Assembly: GCA_946060825.1 (NCBI GenBank)
Contig: CAMGPO010000002.1
Span: 1 to 14,675 of the forward strand
From: an uncultured Clostridia bacterium
GTDB lineage: Bacteria; Bacillota; Clostridia; Oscillospirales; Oscillospiraceae
Length of the DNA: 14,675 bases
Reading direction: 5' to 3'
Position numbers and translations under genes: made by a program
Notes under the pieces: model-generated
Seen by the model: only the letters and a program-made list of their open reading frames with translations
Told to the model about the DNA's origin: nothing
Databases searched by the model: none
Part shown: piece by piece, positions 1-6,173 of the stretch
How positions within the stretch are numbered: the stretch's first letter is position 1
How the letters are laid out: each line of letters opens with the position of its first letter

Positions 1-366
1 GCGGACAGCGATGTGCTCGCCGAAGGACCCGTCGTCATCGGCTGGCGGGCCAGCAACGAGAGCGAGGTCTACCGCTTTGATCTCCTGCAGGGTGACGGCA
101 AGGCGGGCGAGGTGGTATTGTCCGCCTTCGGCCTGCGGATCAGTCTGGACGAGTCCGATTATACCGACTGTATGGAACTGGCCAAGCAGGTGGAGCTGGT
201 CTACGCCGACGGCACCACGACGCCGCCTGAGGGTACCTGCACCGGTTCTCTCAGTCTGCCATCCGGCAGCATCAGTATTGACTGGCAGTTCGATGAGATC
301 CAGCTGTTCGACCGGATCGTGGAGATCCATGTGGGCGATTATGTCTGCAAACTTCATACGGATTGA
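1..366 (+). CDS. C-terminal part of an unrecognised beta-rich protein (5' end outside window)
   Basis: The reading frame is open from base 1 and ends at TGA 364-366, so the N-terminus lies outside the window; about 121 residues are visible. I do not recognise the family. The fragment is rich in alternating hydrophobic/polar stretches typical of beta strands, has many acidic and Ser/Thr/Gly residues, and ends without a hydrophobic tail. It could be the outer beta-sandwich domain of a membrane-anchored protein (anti-sigma-factor-like or cell-surface), but nothing here proves that. A GTG at 13 could be read as a start but has no ribosome binding site, since the visible upstream bases are coding in the same frame. 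A strong terminator follows 4 bases after the stop, so it is the last gene of its transcript and separate from spoIVA. Confidence 0.75.
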   Translation, partial: ADSDVLAEGPVVIGWRASNESEVYRFDLLQGDGKAGEVVLSAFGLRISLDESDYTDCMELAKQVELVYADGTTTPPEGTCTGSLSLPSGSISIDWQFDEIQLFDRIVEIHVGDYVCKLHTD

Positions 367-369
367 TGC

Positions 370-402
370 AAAAAAAGGAGACCCTGGGGCCTCCTTTTTT
401 TT
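370..402 (+). terminator. Rho-independent terminator
   Basis: A-rich left arm with AGGAG, a CC/GG inner pair around a short loop, and the matching CTCCT arm running into eight T residues. It begins just after the TGA at 364-366. The A-tract and T-tract pair with each other, so it could also work on the other strand, but no minus-strand gene ends here. Confidence 0.9.
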
Positions 403-405
403 GCG

Positions 406-434
406 GCATAATGATGTCCTGTCCCACATATCCA
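406..434 (+). promoter_or_regulatory. Candidate sigma-E (mother-cell sporulation) promoter of spoIVA
   Basis: GCATAAT at 406-412 resembles the sigma-E -35 consensus (KMATATT, 6 of 7), and CATATCCA at 427-434 partly matches the -10 (CATACAHT, 5 of 8) after a 14-base spacer, the spacing expected for sigma-E. It ends 36 bases before the spoIVA start, between the upstream terminator and the gene. spoIVA is a sigma-E gene in Bacillus subtilis. The -10 match is imperfect, so this is an inference from position and spacing. Confidence 0.45.
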
Positions 435-470
435 TGTACAAACAATCCGAGTGGACATGGAGGGGCAGCT

Positions 471-1949
471 ATGACAAAACACAGCATCTATCAGGACATG
501 GCGGAACGGACCGACGGCAGCGTCTACATTGCCGTGGTCGGCCCGGTTCGCACCGGAAAATCGACCTTCATCAAGCGGATGATGGAGCAGGTGGTCATTC
601 CGAACATCGGGAACGACTTCAAGCGGGAGCGGGCCAGGGATGAGCTGCCCCAGAGCGGCTCGGGCAAGACGATCATGACGGCGGAGCCGAAGTTTGTGCC
701 GGAGGAGCCGGTGGAGATCAGCCCTGACGGCACCGCCAGCCTGTCGGTGCGGATGATCGACTCCGTGGGCTATATGATCCCCGGGGCGGTAGGAGCCTCC
801 GAGGACGGCGCACCGCGGATGGTGACGACGCCCTGGAGCAGCGAACCGCTGCCAATGACCGAGGCGGCGGAGACCGGTACCCGGAAGGTCATGGAGGAGC
901 ACTGCTCCATCGGCATCGTCGTGACTACCGACGGCACCATCTGCGGGATCCCCCGGGAGGACTACACCGAGGCGGAGGCCCGTTCCATCCGGGATATGCA
1001 GAGGACGGGAAAGCCCTTTATCGTGCTGGTCAACTCGGCGCAGCCAACAGGTGAGGCGGCTCAGAGTCTCCAGCGGCAGCTCACGGAACAGTACCACACG
1101 GGCTGCATGGCTGTGGACTGCATGGCCCTGGAAGAGCGGGATTTCTCCGCGATCCTGACAGAGCTGCTGCTGAGTTTTCCGATTGCGGAGTTCCGGATCT
1201 GGCTGCCCCGGTGGGTGGAACGGCTGGAGCCGGAGCACAGCCTGAAAAAGGCCCTGTTTCAGAAGATCCGGGAGGCGGCGTCCCACGGCGAGCTGCTCCG
1301 GGACGCGGAGGGTGTTCTCGCGGAAATCGCTGGTCTTGACAGCATCCAGGACACCCATCTGGTCCGGCTGGATCTCGGCACCGGCAGCGTCCACTGCGTC
1401 CTCGACTTCCCGGAGGGGCTGTTCTACGGCGTCCTCAGCGAGAAAAGCGGCTTCCCGGTGGCCGACGACGGCGACCTTCTGACCCTGCTGCAAAGTTTGT
1501 CCCGGATCAAGCGGGAGTACGACCAGGTAGCAAACGCCCTCGAGGAGGTGCAGGCTACGGGCTACGGCATCGTCATGCCGACCCCGGAGAAGATGCACCT
1601 GGAGGTCCCAGAGATCGTTCGCAAGGGCAGCAGTTACGGGGTCCGCCTGCGGGCCAGCGCGCCGTCCATCCACATGATGCGGGCCGATATTCAGGCGGAG
1701 ATCAGCCCCATCGTCGGCGATGAAAAGCAGTCGGAGGATCTGCTCCAGTACCTCCTCGGCGAATACGACGGCGACACGGAAAAGCTCTGGGAGAGCAACA
1801 TCTTTGGCAAGTCGGTCTTTGAGCTGGTCAACGAAAATCTCTCCGCCAAGCTGCGGCGGATGCCGGAGAGTACGCGGCAGAAAATGAAGGACACCCTGAC
1901 GCGGATGCTCAACGAGGGCTGTACCGGCCTTATCTGCCTGATGTTCTGA
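471..1949 (+). CDS. spoIVA: Stage IV sporulation protein A (spore coat morphogenetic ATPase)
   Basis: SpoIVA is the ATPase that polymerises on the mother-cell face of the forespore membrane and forms the base layer of the spore coat, anchored by SpoVM in B. subtilis. The frame is 492 residues from ATG 471, the same length I recall for B. subtilis SpoIVA, and similarity runs end to end. The N-terminal TRAFAC-like ATPase domain carries Walker A GPVRTGKS (residues 24-31, Lys30) and a Walker B-like Asp97 in RMIDSVGY. The stretch KTIMTAEPKFVP (66-77) matches a family hallmark, but the second of the two adjacent threonines found in B. subtilis is Ala71 here. The C-terminus keeps the GLI motif near Gly486. 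The frame is open upstream to 363, but GGAGG at 459-463 with 7-base spacing and homology from residue 1 fix ATG 471. It has its own candidate sigma-E promoter and appears monocistronic. Confidence 0.97.
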   Translation: MTKHSIYQDMAERTDGSVYIAVVGPVRTGKSTFIKRMMEQVVIPNIGNDFKRERARDELPQSGSGKTIMTAEPKFVPEEPVEISPDGTASLSVRMIDSVGYMIPGAVGASEDGAPRMVTTPWSSEPLPMTEAAETGTRKVMEEHCSIGIVVTTDGTICGIPREDYTEAEARSIRDMQRTGKPFIVLVNSAQPTGEAAQSLQRQLTEQYHTGCMAVDCMALEERDFSAILTELLLSFPIAEFRIWLPRWVERLEPEHSLKKALFQKIREAASHGELLRDAEGVLAEIAGLDSIQDTHLVRLDLGTGSVHCVLDFPEGLFYGVLSEKSGFPVADDGDLLTLLQSLSRIKREYDQVANALEEVQATGYGIVMPTPEKMHLEVPEIVRKGSSYGVRLRASAPSIHMMRADIQAEISPIVGDEKQSEDLLQYLLGEYDGDTEKLWESNIFGKSVFELVNENLSAKLRRMPESTRQKMKDTLTRMLNEGCTGLICLMF

Positions 1950-1967
1950 TGGATTTGGAAGCAGATT

Positions 1968-2038
1968 TGTCATTCTGAGCGAAGCGAAGAATCTGATGTG
2001 CAGCAAAGAATTCTTCGGCCTGCGGCCTCAGAATGACA
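1968..2038. repeat. Imperfect inverted-repeat (REP/MITE-like) intergenic element
   Basis: TGTCATTCTGAG at 1968-1979 is perfectly mirrored by CTCAGAATGACA at 2027-2038, and inner bases pair again (GAAGAAT near 1986-1992 against ATTCTTC at 2010-2016), giving a 71-base imperfect palindrome that would fold into a long hairpin. It sits between convergent spoIVA and gltX. From memory, sequences beginning TGTCATTCTGAGCGAAG recur between genes in several bacterial genomes, so this is probably one copy of a dispersed family. Only one copy is in this window. It may also stop transcription leaving spoIVA. Confidence 0.75.
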
Positions 2039-2043
2039 TACGA

Positions 2044-2074
2044 AAGCGGCCGAAGGGAATTCCTTCGGCCGCTT
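2044..2074 (-). terminator. Probable terminator of gltX
   Basis: Perfect 13-base arms (AAGCGGCCGAAGG and its complement) around a 5-base GAATT loop, starting 10 bases after the gltX stop on the minus strand. The following tract (CTTTCG on the minus strand) is only weakly T-rich, so termination may be leaky or helped by the adjoining 1968-2038 hairpin. Its right arm resembles the right arm of that repeat (both contain GAATTC followed by TTCGGCC after zero or one extra base). Confidence 0.6.
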
Positions 2075-2084
2075 GGCGCAGGAT

Positions 2085-3563
2085 TCAGTTGGAGAGGCGG
2101 GCGATGGCGGCGCGGATGCGGCCCAGGGAATCCTCCTTGCCCAGCAGGGCGCACAGCTCCGTGGCACCGCCGGGGGTGGACTGCTTGCCGGAGATGGCCA
2201 CGCGGATGGGCCAGAGGACGACGCTGTTCTTGACGCCGAGCTGTCCCACGACGGTCAGCAGGGCCTCGTAGAGGGCTTCGTTGGTCCAGGTTTCCTGGGC
2301 CTCCAGCACCGGCAGGGCGGCCTGCAGAGCCTTGAGAGAGGTCTCCGCATTGCTCTTGGACTTCTTGTGGGTGTACATTCCGAGGTCATAGTCCGGGACG
2401 GCGTCGAGGAAGTCGACCTTCTCCGGTAGGTCGGAGAGGATTTCGCAGCGGGGCTGCAGCAGGGCGGCCACAGTGCGCAGGTCGATGTCCGTCCGGTGGA
2501 CGGATTTCCGGAGCCACGGCTCGGCCTTTTCATAGAAGGTCTCGGGGGAGAGGCGGCGGATGTATTCGCTGTTCATCCAGCGCAGCTTCTCGATGTCAAA
2601 GACGGCGGGGGACTTGGAGATGCCGGAGATATCGAAGGCCTTAGCCAGTTCGTTCAGCGTGAAGAACTCCTGCTCCGACAGCTCACCCTTGGGCGACCAG
2701 CCCAGCAGAGCCACATAGTTGAGAACAGCCTCGGTCAGATAGCCCTGGGCGATCAGATCCTCGTAGCTGGGGTCGCCGTGGCGCTTGGACATCTTGTGCT
2801 GGCTGTCGCGCATGACGGGAGAGCAGTGGACATAGGTGGGGATTTCCCAGCCAAAGGACTCGTAGAGCAGGTTGTACTTCGGGGCGGAGGAGAGGTACTC
2901 GGAGCCGCGGACGACGTGGGTGATGCCCATCAGATGGTCGTCGATGACGTTGGCGAAGTTGTAGGTCGGCAGACCATCTCGCTTGAGCAGAACCTGATCG
3001 TCAAGAGTAGCATTGTCCACGGTGATATCACCGAAGGAAGCGTCGTGGAAGGTCGTCTGACCCTCGGCGGGAATCCGCTGGCGGATGACGTAGGGCAGGC
3101 CGGCGGCCAGCTTCGCTTCCACCTCGGCCTGGGGCAGGCCGCGGCAGGGATCGGCGGCCCGGTTGAAGTCGCCGGAGTCCTCCTCGGATTCGGTCTTTTC
3201 ACAGAAGCAGTAGTAAGCGCCGCCCTTCTTCACCAGCAGCTCGGCGTACTTGCCGTAGAGGCCGCGGCGCTCGGTCTGGACATAGGGACCGACGGGACCT
3301 CCAACGTCGGGGCCTTCGTCGTGGTCCAGACCACATTCGGCCATGGTCTTGTAGATCACGTCCACGGCGCCTTCGACCAGACGGCCCTGGTCGGTATCCT
3401 CAATGCGGAGAATGAAGGTACCGCCGGCGTTCCGGGCGATGAGCCAGGTGTACAGGGCGGTGCGCAGATTGCCGACGTGCATATAGCCCGTGGGACTGGG
3501 GGCAAACCGGGTGCGGACCTTGCCCTTGGGGATCCGCGCTTCCAGTTCTTCAAAGAAATCCAT
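2085..3563 (-). CDS. gltX: Glutamate--tRNA ligase
   Basis: A cytoplasmic class I aminoacyl-tRNA synthetase that charges tRNA with glutamate. The 492-residue length is normal. The Rossmann catalytic domain opens with FAPSPTGYMHVGN (residues 20-32, the HIGH-equivalent signature), continues with RIEDTD (53-58), and the KMSKR loop is intact at 257-261. Cys119, Cys121 and Cys140 lie where bacterial enzymes carry a zinc-binding insertion. The C-terminal anticodon-binding helical domain includes a WPIRVAISG-type motif. The start is ATG with AGGAGG at 3571-3576 on the minus strand, spacing 7. It is transcribed alone from a consensus promoter, divergent from trpS and convergent with spoIVA. Whether it is discriminating (Glu only) or also makes Glu-tRNA(Gln) for a GatCAB amidotransferase cannot be told here; many Clostridia use the second route. 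Confidence 0.97.
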   Translation of the reverse strand: MDFFEELEARIPKGKVRTRFAPSPTGYMHVGNLRTALYTWLIARNAGGTFILRIEDTDQGRLVEGAVDVIYKTMAECGLDHDEGPDVGGPVGPYVQTERRGLYGKYAELLVKKGGAYYCFCEKTESEEDSGDFNRAADPCRGLPQAEVEAKLAAGLPYVIRQRIPAEGQTTFHDASFGDITVDNATLDDQVLLKRDGLPTYNFANVIDDHLMGITHVVRGSEYLSSAPKYNLLYESFGWEIPTYVHCSPVMRDSQHKMSKRHGDPSYEDLIAQGYLTEAVLNYVALLGWSPKGELSEQEFFTLNELAKAFDISGISKSPAVFDIEKLRWMNSEYIRRLSPETFYEKAEPWLRKSVHRTDIDLRTVAALLQPRCEILSDLPEKVDFLDAVPDYDLGMYTHKKSKSNAETSLKALQAALPVLEAQETWTNEALYEALLTVVGQLGVKNSVVLWPIRVAISGKQSTPGGATELCALLGKEDSLGRIRAAIARLSN

Positions 3564-3593
3564 GTGACTTCCTCCTGTTATTTCGTTGCTCCT

Positions 3594-3622
3594 ATCTTAT
3601 ATTTTTTCGGCCAATCTGTCAA
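3594..3622 (-). promoter_or_regulatory. Sigma-A promoter of gltX
   Basis: On the minus strand TTGACA (plus 3617-3622) is followed by a 17-base spacer and TAAGAT (plus 3594-3599). The -35 is perfect and the spacing optimal. The predicted transcript starts near 3587, giving a leader of about 25 bases, with no room for a T-box. Confidence 0.85.
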
Positions 3623-3629
3623 TGATTGA

Positions 3630-3658
3630 TTGATTCAGGCGGACGGATGTGTTAGAAT
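3630..3658 (+). promoter_or_regulatory. Sigma-A promoter of trpS
   Basis: TTGATT (3630-3635), a 17-base spacer, then TAGAAT (3653-3658). Transcription should begin near 3665, about 30 bases before the trpS start. Its -35 lies 7 bases from that of the divergent gltX promoter, so the polymerase sites are back to back. The short leader leaves no space for a tryptophan T-box. Confidence 0.8.
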
Positions 3659-3694
3659 AGGCCCAATGAATCTGGAACCGGAAGGTGTTTCGAA

Positions 3695-4690
3695 ATGAGC
3701 GAGAAAAAACGGATTTTCAGCGGCATCCAGCCCAGCGGCGACCTGACCCTGGGTTCCTATATGGGCGCCATCAAGAACTGGGTGGCCCTCCAGGACGAGT
3801 ATGACTGCCTGTTCTGCATCGTGGATATGCACGCCATCACGGTGCGGCAGGTCCCTGCGGATCTGCGCCGCCGCAGCCTTGAGCAGCTGGCCCAGTACAT
3901 CGCCTGTGGCCTCGATCCCAAGAAGAATATCATGTTCATTCAGAGCCATGTGCCCCAGCACGCGGAGCTGAGCTGGGTGCTGGGCTGCTATACCCAGTTC
4001 GGTGAGCTGAGCCGGATGACCCAGTTCAAGGACAAATCCGCCAAGCATGCCGACAATATCACCGCTGGTCTCTTCACCTATCCCGTTCTGATGGCCGCCG
4101 ACATCCTGCTCTACCAGGCCGACGCTGTTCCCGTGGGTGAAGATCAGAAGCAGCACGTGGAGCTGTGCCGCGACATTGCCGGCCGCTTCAACTACGTCTA
4201 CGGCGATACCTTCACTCTGCCGGAGCCCTTTATCCCCAAGATGGGCGCCCGGATCATGAGCCTCGGCGATCCGACCAGCAAGATGTCCAAGTCCGACCCC
4301 GACGGCTGCGTGTTCCTAATGGACAAGCCGGAGGATATCATGCGCAAGTTCAAACGGGCCGTCACCGACTGCGAGACTGCGGTGCGGTATGATCCGGCGG
4401 CCAAGCCCGGCATCTCCAACCTGCTGACGGTCTACTGCACGGCTACCGGTAAGACGATCGAGGAGGCGGAGCAGGAGTTCGCCGGACAGGGCTACGGCGT
4501 ATTCAAGCCCGCCGTCGGCGAGGCGGTCGTGGAGCTGCTGCGGCCCATCCGTGAGGAGACGGAGCGGCTTCTCAAGGACAAGGCCTATCTCGAAAGCGTC
4601 TACAAGGAGGGCGCGGAGCGGGCCCAGTACCTGGCCAACAAGACGCTGCGCAAGGTCTACAAAAAAGTGGGCTTTGTTGCCCGGGGCTGA
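3695..4690 (+). CDS. trpS: Tryptophan--tRNA ligase
   Basis: A class I aminoacyl-tRNA synthetase that charges tRNA(Trp); 331 residues is the usual bacterial length. It starts with FSGIQPSGDLTLGSYMGA (residues 8-25), the TrpRS form of the HIGH signature, has the conserved MAADILLYQADAVPVGEDQ segment (133-151) that lines the tryptophan and dimer sites, and an intact KMSKS loop (196-200). The start is ATG at 3695 with GGAAGG at 3680-3685, spacing 9. It is a single-gene unit between a consensus promoter and a strong terminator. Another synthetase, gltX, lies divergently next to it; there is no trp biosynthesis gene nearby and no leader attenuator, so expression is probably constitutive. Confidence 0.97.
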   Translation: MSEKKRIFSGIQPSGDLTLGSYMGAIKNWVALQDEYDCLFCIVDMHAITVRQVPADLRRRSLEQLAQYIACGLDPKKNIMFIQSHVPQHAELSWVLGCYTQFGELSRMTQFKDKSAKHADNITAGLFTYPVLMAADILLYQADAVPVGEDQKQHVELCRDIAGRFNYVYGDTFTLPEPFIPKMGARIMSLGDPTSKMSKSDPDGCVFLMDKPEDIMRKFKRAVTDCETAVRYDPAAKPGISNLLTVYCTATGKTIEEAEQEFAGQGYGVFKPAVGEAVVELLRPIREETERLLKDKAYLESVYKEGAERAQYLANKTLRKVYKKVGFVARG

Positions 4691-4698
4691 CGGAAGAG

Positions 4699-4734
4699 AA
4701 AAAATCCGCGCAGGAGATCCTGTGCGGATTTTTT
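4699..4734. terminator. Bidirectional terminator between trpS and the small-protein operon
   Basis: Arms AAAAAATCCGC(G)CAGGA at 4699-4715 and TCCTG(T)GCGGATTTTTT at 4718-4734 pair fully apart from one G-T position, with a GA loop. A-tract on one side and T-tract on the other make it work in both directions; it lies 8 bases after the trpS stop and 10 bases beyond the stop of the minus-strand gene ending at 4745. Confidence 0.92.
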
Positions 4735-4744
4735 CAGAGGACTG

Positions 4745-5011
4745 CTATTGCAGCAGAAAATAGAGGGCAATGGTCAGCAGCAGGGATGTGTTGTCGCTGC
4801 CGCTGTCGTTCATGAGCAGAAGCAGGATCAGCAGTAGGAGCAGATCTGCGGTGTCCATGCCGGACAGCAGGGAATTCTTCCGGGCCGGCGGTTTGACCGG
4901 CGCCGGCTTCTGCGGCGGCGGACAGGCCGGCTTCGACGGGACTGGTTTCCGCTCCTCCACGACCTGCCTGCGGTAGGTGCCGTCTTCTGAGGGAACATAG
5001 CGGTTATACAT
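4745..5011 (-). CDS. Small proline-rich protein with a double leucine-rich tail, third gene of the small-protein operon
   Basis: 88 residues, function unknown. Three zones are visible: a polar tyrosine/arginine start (MYNRYVPSEDGTYRR), a proline- and lysine-rich middle (about 22-44), and a C-terminal tail with two nearly pure leucine/isoleucine runs (about 57-67 and 77-87) split by the polar stretch NDSGSDNT. Each run is too short to span a bilayer as a normal helix, so the tail may form a membrane hairpin, dip into one leaflet, or self-assemble. GAAGGAG at 5018-5024 lies inside the end of the upstream gene, and only 3 bases separate the two genes, so they should be translationally coupled. 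From memory, proteins of this shape occur in spore-forming Clostridia, but I cannot name a function. A spore-envelope role would be a guess. Confidence 0.85.
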   Translation of the reverse strand: MYNRYVPSEDGTYRRQVVEERKPVPSKPACPPPQKPAPVKPPARKNSLLSGMDTADLLLLLILLLLMNDSGSDNTSLLLTIALYFLLQ

Positions 5012-5014
5012 GGT

Positions 5015-5362
5015 CTACTCCTTCTGGGCGAGACTGCGGAGGGCCGCTCCCGCGATTTGAGAGAGGCGGGCGGCCCGCAGGGCACGGTCGATGCGACGGC
5101 AGCGATCCTCAGAGCAATAGGGTTTCAGGGCGTTGAGCAGCTGTACCTCCCGGGGATCCACCGATCCGGCCTGACGAATCAGCTCTGCCATGGCCGGCAG
5201 GGCGCTTTCCGCGGGCGGCGGCTGCATGGCCTGGGATGGTTGCGGCGTCTCCTGCCGTTCCTCTGGCGGTGAAATGCCGAAGGATTTGGCGAGGGAGAGA
5301 ATCTGGGACATACTTTCGGGGTTCCCGAGAATTTGGCTGATGGTGCTTTCCAGATCCTCCAT
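5015..5362 (-). CDS. Small helical protein of unknown function, second gene of the small-protein operon
   Basis: 115 residues, family not recognised. It has a predicted helical N-terminus (about 1-30, ISQILGNPESMSQILSLAKS), a proline/glutamine-rich linker (about 32-52), and a second helical region (about 54-113) with LLNALKPYCSEDRCRRIDRA, an amphipathic basic segment that looks like a protein- or membrane-surface-binding helix. No signal peptide or membrane span. The start is ATG (minus, 5360-5362) with GGGAG at 5371-5375. It begins 4 bases after the stop of the upstream gene and ends 3 bases before the next start, so the three small proteins are almost certainly made together from one mRNA. 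Confidence 0.85.
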   Translation of the reverse strand: MEDLESTISQILGNPESMSQILSLAKSFGISPPEERQETPQPSQAMQPPPAESALPAMAELIRQAGSVDPREVQLLNALKPYCSEDRCRRIDRALRAARLSQIAGAALRSLAQKE

Positions 5363-5366
5363 GGGG

Positions 5367-5603
5367 TCACTCCCGGTTGAGCTTCTGGATCAGCTGAGAC
5401 GCTTCGCGGCTCTCCATCATCGGGGACAGAATGGCTTGGGCTTCTTCCTGGCGGCCGTTTTTCAGGGCCTCCGCTGCTTCGCGGAGCCGCTTGCCCCCAT
5501 CCTGGTTCAGAAGCCGCAGCAGCTTCTGTCCCTCCGGAGAGGTCAGCGCTTTTTTGACGTCGGCTTCGGAAAAATGAAAGTCGGAAAAATTGATTCCTGG
5601 CAT
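5367..5603 (-). CDS. Small helical protein of unknown function, first gene of the small-protein operon
   Basis: 78 residues, acidic/basic mixed and predicted all-helical, with no membrane segment or cysteine. It contains SEADVKKALTSPEGQKLL (about 12-29) and a helix ending in LSPMMESREASQLIQKL. The family is not recognised. The start is ATG (minus, 5601-5603) preceded by GGGAGG at 5615-5620, spacing 11. As first gene of the operon it should show the promoter: upstream to 5685 I see no convincing sigma-A pair on the minus strand, only a GCATA (plus 5656-5660) and CATTATA (plus 5635-5641) pair 14 bases apart, which resembles forespore sigma-F/G elements but is slightly too close. Confidence 0.85.
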   Translation of the reverse strand: MPGINFSDFHFSEADVKKALTSPEGQKLLRLLNQDGGKRLREAAEALKNGRQEEAQAILSPMMESREASQLIQKLNRE

Positions 5604-5611
5604 GATTATGA

Positions 5612-5640
5612 TTGCCTCCCTTCCGGCAGCTTGATATAAT
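5612..5640 (+). promoter_or_regulatory. Candidate sigma-A promoter of the phosphoesterase-coaX operon
   Basis: TATAAT at 5635-5640 is a perfect -10, preceded at 17 bases by TTGCCT (5612-5617), a moderate -35 that overlaps the complement of the opposite gene's ribosome binding site. Transcription would begin near 5647, inside a 10-base palindrome TAGTATACTA (5646-5655) that could be an operator. The promoter region is shared with the divergent small-protein operon. Confidence 0.6.
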
Positions 5641-5685
5641 GGGATTAGTATACTATATGCGGCGGAAGGTCAGGTGGTTCCTTTG

Positions 5686-6162
5686 GTGAAGCTTTTGGTG
5701 CTGTCGGATTCTCATGGCGTGCGAGAGGCTATGGAGGCGATCGTGCGGCGGGAGCATCCGGATCTCATCTATCATCTGGGGGACTACTATGCCGACGCTG
5801 AGTGGCTGCGGCAGCGGTTTTTCCACATCCCTGTCTTTTCCGTGACCGGCAACTGCGACTACGGCGTCTCCGGCCCGGAGCGGATTGTGGACGAGGTGGA
5901 GGGCGTGCGCATCTTCGCCTGCCATGGCCATCGCTACCGCGTCAAGTTCAGCCTGATGGCATTGAAGTATGCGGCAGAAGAACAGGGAACCTCCCTCTGC
6001 CTCTTTGGCCACACCCACGCGCCGCTCTGCGAGAACGCGGGGGGGATCACATTTTTGAATCCCGGCGCCTGCTGCGCCGGACGACCGGCCTATGGCCTGG
6101 TTACCCTCTCCGTCGGAGCGGCGGAATGCAGCCTGCGGAGGCTGGAGCAAACTGAAGAATAG
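5686..6162 (+). CDS. YfcE/MJ0936-type metallophosphoesterase
   Basis: A 158-residue calcineurin-like phosphoesterase with all metal-binding blocks: Asp8-X-His10 (SDSHG), Gly32-Asp33, Gly55-Asn56-Cys57-Asp58, His80 (ACHGH) and GHTH (108-111). Family members hydrolyse phosphodiesters with two divalent metals, and the physiological substrate is generally unknown; the closest named type is E. coli YfcE. The enzyme should be cytoplasmic. I chose GTG 5686 because it gives the typical MKLLVLSDSHG start with AGGTGG at 5672-5677 and 8-base spacing; GTG 5674 is in frame but adds four residues and has poorer spacing. It heads a compact operon: the coaX ribosome binding site AGGAG (6161-6165) overlaps its stop codon. 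Its link with CoA synthesis is positional only. Confidence 0.93.
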   Translation: MKLLVLSDSHGVREAMEAIVRREHPDLIYHLGDYYADAEWLRQRFFHIPVFSVTGNCDYGVSGPERIVDEVEGVRIFACHGHRYRVKFSLMALKYAAEEQGTSLCLFGHTHAPLCENAGGITFLNPGACCAGRPAYGLVTLSVGAAECSLRRLEQTEE

Positions 6163-6173
6163 GAGTCGTTTTT

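Noticed and set aside
363..470. In-frame N-terminal extension of spoIVA from ATG 363
   Set aside because: It would run through the upstream terminator, and the ribosome binding site and homology both point to ATG 471.
354..2006. Long open frame (about 550 codons) on the minus strand opposite spoIVA
   Set aside because: It mirrors the codon bias of spoIVA, has no ribosome binding site or family match, and its product is a low-complexity Leu/Arg/His/Pro mixture typical of antisense frames in GC-rich genes.
2496..3629. Long open frame on the plus strand opposite gltX
   Set aside because: The frame lies antisense to a clearly conserved synthetase and has the Gly/Val/Leu/Asp-rich composition of a shadow frame, with no recognisable domain.
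3659..3694. T-box or attenuator leader for trpS
   Set aside because: The leader predicted from the promoter is only about 30 bases, too short for a T-box, and no stem-loop is seen.
5674..5685. Earlier GTG start of the phosphoesterase
   Set aside because: It adds four residues before the conserved MKLLVLSDSH start and is only about 4 bases from its nearest ribosome binding site.
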